DNA of 39,403 nucleotides from Gemmatimonadota bacterium (GTDB lineage Bacteria; Gemmatimonadota; Gemmatimonadetes; Gemmatimonadales; GWC2-71-9), in NCBI GenBank assembly GCA_003222205.1, contig QHVC01000050.1:1-39403 (forward strand), written 5' to 3'. Below the pieces are notes generated by a model. That model saw only the letters and a program-made list of their open reading frames with translations, made no database searches and was not told the origin of the DNA. Of this stretch, positions 30,897 to 39,337 are shown one piece after another; the stretch's first letter is position 1, and every line of letters starts with the position of its first letter. A program made the translations under genes and the position numbers.

Positions 30897-32618
30897 ATGC
30901 GCGTTTCGGTTCGCCTGTCCTGGCTGGCGGTGCTGGGTGTTGCCGCCGTGCCGCTCATGTGCTCCTTCCCCACCGACAAGAGCGACGAGGTGTTCGTCGT
31001 GGTGGTCCCCTCGGACTCCCTGGCGGCTCACGGGGTTCTCGACCGCGGGGGGCGCGACCAGGTGTTCGCCCGGGCCTACCACCGGCTCACCAACGGCGAC
31101 TCGGTGCAGCTGACCAACATCGCGTTCGCGTGGTTCAGCTCCGACAAGAACGTCGCGACGGTGGAGGGTGGGTCCGAGGGCTCCGCCGAGGTCACGGGGG
31201 TGAACCCGGGCTTCGTGCAGATTTCTGCACAGGCGGTGCCGTTCGACAAGGCGAAGGACGGCGCGGCGACGGTGCGGGTGGCGGACCGGTTCATCATTGA
31301 CTCGATCCGGCCGCTGCAGATCCACTATGGCGACAAGTTGCGGTTCTACGGCGTACGAATCCAACAGCTGTTCGGGGTGGATCAGGGCTTTGGAAGCTTG
31401 ATCCCGGACATCTTCTCCTACACGGGGAATCTCGAGGGGCTGGGGCGGGTCGATTACTGGGTGCCGTTCCCGTCCACGTCCGCGAAACCGTTCTACATCG
31501 GGCCGGGCTTCTTCGGCGTAGCCAACGATTCTATCGCGGTCGATTCCACGGACCTTTACGAGCCGAACTACGCCCTTCCGGCGCTGATCGATATCAACGG
31601 CAACGGGGGCCCCCGGACGTTCGCCGGCTTCCTGACGCTGTTCTTCAACCCCGCCCTGTACTACGAGCCCTATAATCCGGCGACCGACGGACCGTTCGCC
31701 GTGGACTGGTACCGCTTTGCACGGACCGACACCACGCAGGCAGTCACCTACATCCTGAACTCCGAGGTCTTCGACGATACAGCCTTCGCCTACTTCGCCG
31801 ACAGCGTCCACTTCGCGGGGACCTATTACAGCGCCGACGGGTGGCTCAACTCACCCGGCAACGGGACATACTTCTGCTACGGCCAGAACTTCTTTCCCCT
31901 CCGGGAAAGGCGGACCTCCTCCTCGATCGTGGCGCTGAGGACGCAGACCGGCCCGGCGATGCACATCCTGTCGAACTACGGTAAGGCCGGCCCCTACTCC
32001 CTCATCGTGGTGCGCGGATACCTCACGGTGGACCGGCGGTTCCCGCCCGACAAGTACGAGGAGAACGACAACTGGTGCCGCTACGCGGACGCGAACTTTG
32101 CGGACTCGGTGGGGCCGAACGCCAAGCAGATCAAGGTCGGCCTCCTCACACCGTTCAGAGACTCAACCCTCACGATCGACAATCCTAACGACATCGACTG
32201 GTATCGGTTCCGGGCGGTCTGGTCGGGGATTGCCGGCGACACGATGCTCACCATCCATGCCAAGTCGCGGCCGTTCGCAGCGACTGACGCGTCGGACATC
32301 GACCTGTACCTGATGACGACGGCGACCTTCACGCAGCTCGCGTCCTCGACGAACGTCGGGTCCGCGGAGTCCCTCACCGTCCGCTACCAGCCCAATGCGG
32401 AGTACTACCTCGGCGTGGTGGATGCGGCGTCCGAGCCCACGCGCTATTCAGTCTGCATCCAGCACGGCGGCCCGGGGATCTCGTGCGCTCCGCCCGGCGC
32501 GGCGCTGATGGCCTCGATGGCGCCGTCGGTGCTGCGGCTGCCGCCTCCCGACCGCCGTGCTGTCACGACGCCCCCCGCCCGCCTCATGGGCCGCTTGCCG
32601 ATTCTCCGCCGCCCGTGA
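30897..32618 (+). CDS. Secreted protein with Ig-like (Big2) and PPC-like domains
   Basis: From the ATG at 30897 the product is 573 residues with a signal peptide (MRVSVRLSWLAVLGVAAVPL, then MCS; the Cys lacks a proper lipobox). A Big2-like domain follows at about 30-130 (AFAWFSSDKNVATVEGG, AEVTGVNPGFVQISAQA). Two regions resemble bacterial pre-peptidase C-terminal (PPC) domains: around LYEPNYALPALIDINGNGG to FAVDWYRF, and KYEENDNWCRYADAN to NPNDIDWYRFRA with a closing YYLGVVDA. No enzyme motif is seen. Probably an extracellular or surface binding protein. Its stop overlaps the kinase start (GTGA). The 66-bp gap upstream has no clear promoter. Confidence 0.75.
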   Translation: MRVSVRLSWLAVLGVAAVPLMCSFPTDKSDEVFVVVVPSDSLAAHGVLDRGGRDQVFARAYHRLTNGDSVQLTNIAFAWFSSDKNVATVEGGSEGSAEVTGVNPGFVQISAQAVPFDKAKDGAATVRVADRFIIDSIRPLQIHYGDKLRFYGVRIQQLFGVDQGFGSLIPDIFSYTGNLEGLGRVDYWVPFPSTSAKPFYIGPGFFGVANDSIAVDSTDLYEPNYALPALIDINGNGGPRTFAGFLTLFFNPALYYEPYNPATDGPFAVDWYRFARTDTTQAVTYILNSEVFDDTAFAYFADSVHFAGTYYSADGWLNSPGNGTYFCYGQNFFPLRERRTSSSIVALRTQTGPAMHILSNYGKAGPYSLIVVRGYLTVDRRFPPDKYEENDNWCRYADANFADSVGPNAKQIKVGLLTPFRDSTLTIDNPNDIDWYRFRAVWSGIAGDTMLTIHAKSRPFAATDASDIDLYLMTTATFTQLASSTNVGSAESLTVRYQPNAEYYLGVVDAASEPTRYSVCIQHGGPGISCAPPGAALMASMAPSVLRLPPPDRRAVTTPPARLMGRLPILRRP

Positions 32619-34168
32619 GCACGACGATCGACTGCGTCAAGTGCCACACGCCGCTGCCCGACAACAGCAAGTTCTGCTTCGCGTGCGGGGCGGATCAGAC
32701 GGGCGGGGGTGCGGATGCCGCGACCAGCGGGCAGGTCGAGAGCCTCATGACCCGCCTGCAGCGCATCGTCGAGGGCAAGTACAAGCTCGAGCGCCTGGTG
32801 GGCAAGGGCGGCATGGGCGCGGTGTTCCTCGCTCAAGACTTGACCCTGGACCGCGAGGTCGCGATCAAGGTCCTGCCGCCCGACATCTCGCAGGACCCGC
32901 ACGTCATCAAACGCTTCCAGCAGGAGGCGAAGACCGCCGCCAAGCTCGACCACACCAACATCATCCCCATCTACCGGGTCGAGAGCGAAGGCGGGCTCAA
33001 CTACTTCGTCATGAAGTACATCGCCGGCGTGTCCCTCGAGGACGTGCTCGAGCAGAAGAAAGCGCCCCTCACCGCCGATTACATCCAGCGAGTCGTGTGG
33101 GAGGCCGCCTGCGCTCTGGGCCACGCGCACTCGCGCGGCATCGTGCACCGCGACGTGAAGCCCGCCAACATCATGTTCGACCACGACGGCAAGGTGATGC
33201 TGACCGACTTCGGCATCTCCAAGGCCCTCCAGGCGGCGAGCGGCTTCACCGGCACCGGAATGATCATCGGCACGCCGCATTACATGGCCCCCGAGCAGGC
33301 GAAGGGCCAGGCGGTGGACGGCCGCGCCGACCAGTACTCGCTCGGCGTCGTGGCCTACCGCATGATCACCGGCCAGCTGCCGTTCAGCGGCGATTCCGTC
33401 CACACCATCCTCTACAAGCACATCTTCGAGGAGGTGCAGGCTCCGAAGACGCTGCGGGGCGACATCCCTGAGGCGATCTCGGCAGCCGTCAAGCGCGCCA
33501 TGGCGAAGGAGCCGGAGCAGCGGTTCCCGACGATGGAGGACCTGGCCACCGCCGTGTGGCCGGAGCAACCGGTCAGCGCGGCCAAGGGCGGCCGGCCCGC
33601 GACGCCGCCGCGACCGCGCGCCAAGCCGGTCGTGACGTCGGAAACGCCGACCGAGCACGTCTCCACCGTCGCGCCCACCACGCCGCTCCCGATGCCGAGG
33701 GCGGTCGCGAAGAAGTCGCGCGCGGGACTCATCGTCGGGGCGCTGGTCGTCGCCGTCCTGGGCGTCGGCGGCTACCTCGTGCTGGGCCGCGGCAAGACAC
33801 CCCAGAGCCCGCCGTCTCAGCCGCAGCAGGCAGCGGCGCCGGTCACTCCGCCGCCGCAGACGGGCGGCACCGATTCGGCCAAGGCTCCGCCGCGCCGCCA
33901 GACTCCACCGCCGCGGCGCACTGTGGCGACGCCGCCCGTGGCGCCGGCCGAGGAGTACGGGACCATCACGGTGAATGCCAACCCCTTCGGGACCGTGTTC
34001 ATCGACGGGGCCGAGGTGGGGACCACCCCGATCATCTTGTATCGCGTGAAGGCCGGCCGGCATACGATCCGGGTGGAGCGGGCGGGCTATAAAACGCAAA
34101 CGGAGACTGTGCAGGTGGACGCCAACAACCCGGTCCGACGGGGGTACACACTGATTCCCGAAGGATGA
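32615..34168 (+). CDS. Transmembrane Ser/Thr protein kinase with zinc ribbon and PEGA domain
   Basis: The 517-residue protein starts with a zinc ribbon (C7, C10, C21, C24). The Hanks-type kinase domain spans about 56-315: GKGGMG (63-68), K85, E104, HRD (178-180), DFG (198-200) and APE (225-227), all intact, so it should be active. A Pro/Thr-rich linker, one transmembrane helix (about 370-391), a Pro-rich spacer and an extracytoplasmic PEGA domain (about 449-505; ITVNANPFGTVFIDGAEVG) follow. It senses from outside by PEGA and phosphorylates inside; targets are unknown. The GTG start overlaps the previous stop by 4 bp. The genes after it encode envelope proteins. Confidence 0.95.
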   Translation: MSTTIDCVKCHTPLPDNSKFCFACGADQTGGGADAATSGQVESLMTRLQRIVEGKYKLERLVGKGGMGAVFLAQDLTLDREVAIKVLPPDISQDPHVIKRFQQEAKTAAKLDHTNIIPIYRVESEGGLNYFVMKYIAGVSLEDVLEQKKAPLTADYIQRVVWEAACALGHAHSRGIVHRDVKPANIMFDHDGKVMLTDFGISKALQAASGFTGTGMIIGTPHYMAPEQAKGQAVDGRADQYSLGVVAYRMITGQLPFSGDSVHTILYKHIFEEVQAPKTLRGDIPEAISAAVKRAMAKEPEQRFPTMEDLATAVWPEQPVSAAKGGRPATPPRPRAKPVVTSETPTEHVSTVAPTTPLPMPRAVAKKSRAGLIVGALVVAVLGVGGYLVLGRGKTPQSPPSQPQQAAAPVTPPPQTGGTDSAKAPPRRQTPPPRRTVATPPVAPAEEYGTITVNANPFGTVFIDGAEVGTTPIILYRVKAGRHTIRVERAGYKTQTETVQVDANNPVRRGYTLIPEG

Positions 34169-34188
34169 GCGCTATAAGGATGAAGCCA

Positions 34189-35226
34189 ATGTCACGGATC
34201 CGCTGGTTGCTGGTGCTGGGCGCGGTCGCCGCGTCGGCCCTGGGCGCGCAGAACGTCCAGAACGCCACGCTGCGCCAGGCGCTCGCGGCGTACGACAACC
34301 TCGACATCCCGCGGGCGATCTCGCTCGCGCGCCAGGCGCTGTCCCAGCGCTTAGGCGGCGACGAGCAGGCGCGCGCCTGGGAGCTGCTGGGGTTCGCCTA
34401 CAGCTCGTCCGACTCGCTGCTCAAGGCGGTCGACGCCTTCAAGCAGGCGATCCTGATCGACCCGGACCGCCAGCTCGATCCGGCGAAGATCTCGCCCAAG
34501 ATCACCAGCTCCTTCCTCCTGGCGCTCGCGCAGGTGCTGGTGGTGCGCCAGCTGCAGGTGGACAGCGCGGGATTTGTCGCAGGCGTGGGGCAGGGGGGCG
34601 TACCGATCCGCTTCACGGTGACGAGCCCCGCGCGCGTGCGCACGCGCGCGGTGAGCGGGGCGACCTCGGTGATCATTGACTCCAGCATCGCGACGGGACA
34701 GGTGAACCTGCGCTGGCCCGCGCGGCTCGCCAACGGCGATCCCATGCCGTCCGGGAATTACCTCATCATCGTCGACGCCGCGGCGGGACAGAACACCTTC
34801 TCCGCCTCGCAGCCGGTGCGCATCACCCAGGGGCAGGTGGACACGCTGCCCTGGCTCGACAAGATGCCCGGCTACGACTACCTGCCCGAGACGGAATACC
34901 CGCCGCAGAGCGGGCGGCCGCTCGCGCAGGCGCTGATGTACGGCGGCGCCGCGATCGGGGGCACGGTGGTGCTGCGCAACAACGACCTGGGCAGCGGCGG
35001 CACGGGCCCGGCGCTCGCCGTCAGCGCGGGCGCGCTGATCAGTGGCTTTCTCATGAGCCTCAAGAAACCGTCGGCGCAGCCGGCCCGCGCCAATATCCTG
35101 TACAACCGGCTGCTGCGTGACCAGCTGGCGCGGCGCAACGCCGACATCGCCCGGGAGAACCAGACGCGGCGCCAGCAGGTGCGCCTCACGGTGGTGCCGC
35201 TGCCCAAGACCGGGGGGACGCGATGA
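34189..35226 (+). CDS. Exported TPR-like protein with C-terminal membrane segment
   Basis: From the ATG at 34189 the product is 345 residues with a signal peptide (MSRIRWLLVLGAVAASALGA). A TPR-like helical region follows at about 25-100 (YDNLDIPRAISLARQAL, WELLGFAYSSSDSLLKAV). A beta-rich domain (GVPIRFTVTSPARVRTRAV, then PSGNYLIIVDAA) comes next, and then Gly/Ala-rich hydrophobic stretches around YGGAAIGGTVVL and ALISGFLMSLKKP. The ATG at 34165 overlaps the kinase stop (ATGA) and is in frame, but AAGGA is well spaced only for 34189. It is likely an accessory protein of the kinase; no family name. Confidence 0.7.
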   Translation: MSRIRWLLVLGAVAASALGAQNVQNATLRQALAAYDNLDIPRAISLARQALSQRLGGDEQARAWELLGFAYSSSDSLLKAVDAFKQAILIDPDRQLDPAKISPKITSSFLLALAQVLVVRQLQVDSAGFVAGVGQGGVPIRFTVTSPARVRTRAVSGATSVIIDSSIATGQVNLRWPARLANGDPMPSGNYLIIVDAAAGQNTFSASQPVRITQGQVDTLPWLDKMPGYDYLPETEYPPQSGRPLAQALMYGGAAIGGTVVLRNNDLGSGGTGPALAVSAGALISGFLMSLKKPSAQPARANILYNRLLRDQLARRNADIARENQTRRQQVRLTVVPLPKTGGTR

Positions 35227-35861
35227 GCCGCCTCGTCCGCAGCGCCGCCATCCTGCTCGTCGCGCTGGCCGGATCGGCGGCCGCCCAGCAGCGCTTCACC
35301 GTCGGCGTGCAGGGGGTCTATGCGGATTACCGCGAGACGTCGGCGTCCCTGAAGTTTACGGGCGGTGGCGTGGGGGCGAGTTTTGGGTTCGCGCTCCACA
35401 AGTTCGGTGCCGATGTGTCGTTCGCGTCCATCAAGCTCACGCCGGTGGACAGCACGGCGACTTCCGGCCAGGACTTCACCGCCAAGGTGTTCGACGCCAA
35501 TGTGCGGTGGCGGGTGCTCGGCCAGGTGAGCGGCGAGATCGGCGTCACCAGCCGCAAGATGGATCCCGAGTTCGCCGCGCAGGGCTTCGGCGCGGTGCGC
35601 ATCGGCGGCCGCGGCGTCGTCAACCTCGGCCCCGGCGCCGACCTCACCGTGCGCGCCCACTACCTCGCCGGTGCGAAGTTCTCGGGCGGCGGGACCGCGT
35701 CCTTCCCGATCGACCTGGGGCTCGCCTTTTCTCTGGGCCGCGCCGACGGGCGGCTGCGCGTGACCGGCGATTATGAGTTCCAGAGCATCAACCGCAAGAC
35801 CAGCGTGAAAGCCCCGGTGCAGCAGGCCCTGATGCGTGTGGGCGCGTCGCTGGGCTTCTGA
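35223..35861 (+). CDS. Small outer-membrane beta-barrel protein
   Basis: The 212-residue product has a signal peptide (MSRLVRSAAILLVALAGSAA, cleaved near AQQ). It continues as amphipathic strands ending in MRVGASLGF, whose final Phe is the usual outer-membrane assembly signal. Likely an eight-stranded barrel of the OmpA/OmpW size class; the function is unknown. Its ATG overlaps the stop of the TPR-like gene by 4 bp (ATGA), so it is cotranscribed with the kinase genes. Confidence 0.75.
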   Translation: MSRLVRSAAILLVALAGSAAAQQRFTVGVQGVYADYRETSASLKFTGGGVGASFGFALHKFGADVSFASIKLTPVDSTATSGQDFTAKVFDANVRWRVLGQVSGEIGVTSRKMDPEFAAQGFGAVRIGGRGVVNLGPGADLTVRAHYLAGAKFSGGGTASFPIDLGLAFSLGRADGRLRVTGDYEFQSINRKTSVKAPVQQALMRVGASLGF

Positions 35862-35880
35862 GAGTCGGAAAGGACGCCGC

Positions 35881-37968
35881 ATGAGACCCTCCATACGTTG
35901 GTTTATCGTCGCGTTCGTGGCGGCGGCCGCTTGCAAAGGCACCGAGCCGTTCGTCCCGGTGGCGACCACCGTGACCGTCACCCCAGGCACGATCAGCTTC
36001 ACCGCCGTCGGGGCTGCGCAAACGCTCGCGGCCACGGTCCTCGATCAGCGGGACAACGCCATGCCGAACGCGACCGTGACCTGGTCGACCAACAACCCCT
36101 CGGTGGCAACCGTCGGCGGCACCGGGATCGTGACGTCGACTGGCAACGGGTCAGCGCAGATCACCGCGACCTCCGGCCTCGCGACCGGGCACGCCAACGT
36201 GGACGTGGCCCAGGTGTCATCAGCTCTCCTCAAGTGGAACGGGGACGGGCAGACCGGCAGCGTCGGGACGGCGTTGCCCACCGCGCTCACCGCGAAGCTG
36301 ATCGACGGCTACGGCTCCCCCATAGCGGGCGTCGCGGTGACGTGGATGACGATCACCGGCTCGTTGAGCACTCCGGGGGGCACGATCACCGACGGCAACG
36401 GCTTCGTGAGCGCGAACTGGACACTGGGCACGACCTCCGGCTCGCAGCAGGCGACGGTGACCGGAGGGGGCGAGACGGCGGCGTTCACCGCCACCGCGAA
36501 CGCCGGGCCGCCGGCCTCCGTCGTCGTCCAGGCCGGGGACAGCCAGCGGGCGGCGCAAGGCACGCCCGTCCCGGTGCGGCCCGCCGTGCAGGTGCGGGAC
36601 CAGTACAGCAATCTCGTCGCGGGGGCGGCGGTGGCCTTCGCCGTCGACTCGGGCGGCGGCAGCGTGACGGGGGCCAACCCTACGACGAACGGCAGCGGCA
36701 TCGCGACCGTGGGCAGCTGGACCGTCGGCACCGGTAACAACACGCTGATCGCGACCGTGTCGGGGACCGGTCCGGTGAAGTTCCACGCCACGGGGGTCGT
36801 CCCCGGAGCGCCCAAGCAGCTCATCGTCACCGCGGGGAACGGCCAGACCGGGCTCATCGGGTACGCCTTGAACGTGCCGCCCGCGGTGGAAGTCGTGGAT
36901 TCCGAAGGCTTCCCGGTGCCCAACAAGCTCGTGACGTTCGCCGTGACAGGGGGCGGGGGGAGCGTCACGGGTGACACGATGACGACCGGCACGAGCGGCA
37001 TCGCCACCGTGGGGAGCTGGACCGTCCAGCTGGGCGCGAACACGCTGGGCGCGTCGATTCCCGACGCCGGCGTCACCAACAACCCGCTGTCCTTCACGGC
37101 CACGGGGGCCGCGCCCGACTACGACATCAGCATCCGGCCGCTCACGACTATGTCGCCGTCGCGGCGCGCGGTGTTCGACAGCGCGGCCGCGCACTGGGAG
37201 CGGCTCATTTATGGGGACGTGCCGGACATCCCCGTGAACATCCCGGGAGACACGCTGAAGAAGTACTGCACCGGCCGGACGACGCCGACGCTCAACGAGA
37301 CTATCGATGACATCGTGATCTACGCGATCCTCGATTCCATCGACGGTCCCGGAAAGGTCCTCGGCCGGGCCGGGCCGTGCTACATCCGCAGCTCCGGGTT
37401 CCAGCCGGTCATCGGCGTGATGTTCTTCGACACGGCAGACGTTGCGAGCTTCCCGTTCGACGTGGTCGTTACGCACGAAATGGGACACGTCATCGGCTTC
37501 GGGACGATCTGGGGCGGAAGATTCCTGAACCTCGTCGTCGGCCCTACGACCCAGGGCGGCACCGACCCGCACTTCGTCGGGCCGCAGGCGCTGGCCGCGT
37601 TCGATCGCATCGGCGGCACGGGGTACACCGCCGGGGCCAAGGTCCCGGTGGAGAACTGCTGCACGCCCGGCGGCGGCTCGAACGACGCCCACTGGCGCGA
37701 GGCGGTGTTCGGCGATGAGCTGATGACGTCGTTCCTCGGGGCAACCGGCGTACCGAAACCCCTCAGCGTGCTGACGGTCGCCTCGATGGGCGACGAGGGC
37801 TACCAGGTGAATTACGCCGGCGCCGACGCCTTCTCGCTCACCTTTGCCGCGCTGCGGGCGCAGGCCGGCGGCGGCCAGGCCGTACCACTCGTTGACGACA
37901 TTCTGCGGCTGCCGATCGGTGTCGTGGACGCGCGGGGGCGGTTCGTGCAGTGGGTGATGCCACGGTAG
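35881..37968 (+). CDS. Lipoprotein with Ig-like repeats and a leishmanolysin-like (M8) metalloprotease domain
   Basis: The 695-residue product is a lipoprotein: the signal peptide ends AFVAAAAC, with C18 lipidated. Domains in order: Big2-like (about 25-110), then three invasin-type Big1-like repeats (about 113-205, 210-305, 308-410). The repeats share motifs such as GIATVGSWTV. A metalloprotease domain follows: HEMGHVIGFG (H532, E533, H536), and H604 in DAHWREAVFGDELMT, 68 residues on, as the third zinc ligand. This is the leishmanolysin pattern. AAAGGA precedes the ATG. Probably surface-exposed and degrading external or envelope proteins. A close paralog follows directly. Confidence 0.85.
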   Translation: MRPSIRWFIVAFVAAAACKGTEPFVPVATTVTVTPGTISFTAVGAAQTLAATVLDQRDNAMPNATVTWSTNNPSVATVGGTGIVTSTGNGSAQITATSGLATGHANVDVAQVSSALLKWNGDGQTGSVGTALPTALTAKLIDGYGSPIAGVAVTWMTITGSLSTPGGTITDGNGFVSANWTLGTTSGSQQATVTGGGETAAFTATANAGPPASVVVQAGDSQRAAQGTPVPVRPAVQVRDQYSNLVAGAAVAFAVDSGGGSVTGANPTTNGSGIATVGSWTVGTGNNTLIATVSGTGPVKFHATGVVPGAPKQLIVTAGNGQTGLIGYALNVPPAVEVVDSEGFPVPNKLVTFAVTGGGGSVTGDTMTTGTSGIATVGSWTVQLGANTLGASIPDAGVTNNPLSFTATGAAPDYDISIRPLTTMSPSRRAVFDSAAAHWERLIYGDVPDIPVNIPGDTLKKYCTGRTTPTLNETIDDIVIYAILDSIDGPGKVLGRAGPCYIRSSGFQPVIGVMFFDTADVASFPFDVVVTHEMGHVIGFGTIWGGRFLNLVVGPTTQGGTDPHFVGPQALAAFDRIGGTGYTAGAKVPVENCCTPGGGSNDAHWREAVFGDELMTSFLGATGVPKPLSVLTVASMGDEGYQVNYAGADAFSLTFAALRAQAGGGQAVPLVDDILRLPIGVVDARGRFVQWVMPR

Positions 37969-39266
37969 GTCCCCTCGCTCCGCTCGGGGCAGGCTGGTCG
38001 GATCCTTGCTTCGCTCGGGGCAGGCTCGTTGCCCTCCTGATCGCCGCGGGGCTGGCGGTGTCGGGCTGCAAGGGGGGCGAGCTGCTCTTTCAGGCGTTCG
38101 GTCTCAACCTCCAGAAGGTCGCCGGCGACGGGCAGACCGGGCTCGCGACTTTCGCCGTGAACACCCCACCAGCCGTCGAGGTGACGGACACTGCCGGGCT
38201 TCCCGTTCCCAACGCGCAGGTGACGTTCGCGGTCACGAGCGGAGGCGGGAGCGTCACCGGCGGCTCGGCCACGACCGGCAGCGACGGTATCGCGACCGTG
38301 GGGAGCTGGACGGTGCAGTTGGGAGCGAACACGCTGCGCGCGACGGCTGCCGGCAGTAGCGGGTCCGTCAGCTTTGCCGCGACCGGAGTGGCTGCCACCT
38401 ATACCATCGACGTCCGCTTCCTCGGCCCCCCGATGTCGCCGGCCCGCCGGGCTGTGTTCACCGCGGCGGCGGCGCGCTGGGGCCAGCTTATCTACGGGGA
38501 CGTGCCGGATATCCCCGTTTCGATCCCTGGCGACACGCTGGCCAAGTACTGCACCGGCACCAAAAACACCCCGTCCACTCTCAACGAGACGATCGACGAC
38601 ATCGTGATCTTCGCGATCCTCGACTCGATCGACGGGTTTGGGAAGATTCTCGCCCGGTCCGGCCCGTGCTATATCCGGGCGCCGAGTTTCCATTACCAGC
38701 CCGTCATCGGCGTGATGTATTTCGACACGGCGGACGTGGTGAGCCTGGAGGGCACCGGCAAGTTCGACGAGGTGGTCACGCACGAGATGGGGCACGTACT
38801 CGGCTATGGCACGATCTGGGACCCGAGCCACGACAACCTGCTCGTGGGCCCCGCGGGATCGGGGGGGACCGATCCGCACTTCGTCGGGACCCAGGCCATC
38901 GCGGCGTTTGACCGCATCGGCGGGACCGGCTACACGGCGGGGGCCAAGGTGCCCGTCGAGGCCACCGGGGGGCCGGGGACCCAGGACTCCCATTGGCGCA
39001 AGACGGTGTTCGGACCGGAGCTGATGACCGGAATCCTGAGTTCGGGCGTGCCGAACCCGTTGAGCGTGGTGACGGTTGCGTCGATGGGCGATGAGTTCTA
39101 CCAGGTGAACTACGCGGGGGCCGACCCGTTCTCCCTCAGCTTCGCGGCGGCGATGCTGCAGGCGCTGGAGGGCGTTCCCCCAATCGAGCTCGGGGACGAC
39201 GTCCTGCGCCTGCCGCTGCGCGTTCTGGACCAGCGAGGACGGCTGGTGCGGGTGGTGCCGCAGTAG
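37950..39266 (+). CDS. Second leishmanolysin-like lipoprotein, paralog with one Ig-like repeat
   Basis: The 438-residue product resembles the C-terminal 380 residues of the previous gene. It has one Big1-like repeat (about 56-148), then the M8-like domain with HEMGHVLGYG (H278, E279, H282) and H348 in DSHWRKTVFGPELMT. The lipobox is LAVSGC (C40). The only usable start is the GTG at 37950, inside the previous gene. Residues about 7-25 (GPLAPLGAGWSDPCFARG) are encoded by two copies of a dispersed repeat, so the signal-peptide n-region is odd and long. It may be a tandem duplicate that gained or kept repeats at its 5' end. Translation initiation here is less certain than the rest. Confidence 0.8.
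   Translation: MGDATVGPLAPLGAGWSDPCFARGRLVALLIAAGLAVSGCKGGELLFQAFGLNLQKVAGDGQTGLATFAVNTPPAVEVTDTAGLPVPNAQVTFAVTSGGGSVTGGSATTGSDGIATVGSWTVQLGANTLRATAAGSSGSVSFAATGVAATYTIDVRFLGPPMSPARRAVFTAAAARWGQLIYGDVPDIPVSIPGDTLAKYCTGTKNTPSTLNETIDDIVIFAILDSIDGFGKILARSGPCYIRAPSFHYQPVIGVMYFDTADVVSLEGTGKFDEVVTHEMGHVLGYGTIWDPSHDNLLVGPAGSGGTDPHFVGTQAIAAFDRIGGTGYTAGAKVPVEATGGPGTQDSHWRKTVFGPELMTGILSSGVPNPLSVVTVASMGDEFYQVNYAGADPFSLSFAAAMLQALEGVPPIELGDDVLRLPLRVLDQRGRLVRVVPQ
37970..38025 (-). repeat. Two direct copies of the GCGNAGC-core repeat in the second protease gene
   Basis: Plus strand reads CCCCTCGCTCCGCTCGGGGC and, after GGTCGGAT, a second copy CTTGCTTCGCTCGGGGCAGG. On the minus strand the cores are GCGGAGC (37977-37983) and GCGAAGC (38008-38014). 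Together with 1366-1410 the window has four copies, with C, C, G and A at the variable position. Confidence 0.8.
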
Positions 39267-39269
39267 GAC

Positions 39270-39333
39270 AGTCGGACAGTCTGACTGTTAGGCGCTTAAC
39301 CGTCCGACGGTCCGACGGTCCGTCTGTCCGACT
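39270..39333. repeat. Inverted repeat between the second protease gene and tRNA-Arg
   Basis: Left arm 39270-39289, right arm 39314-39333, about 15 of 20 positions paired by hand. The right side contains tandem GACGGTCC octamers (39301-39320), related to the unit at 20652-20744. It starts 4 bp after the protease stop codon and ends 5 bp from the tRNA 3' end, so it lies downstream of both convergent genes. There is no clear U-tract. Confidence 0.65.
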
Positions 39334-39337
39334 ACGA

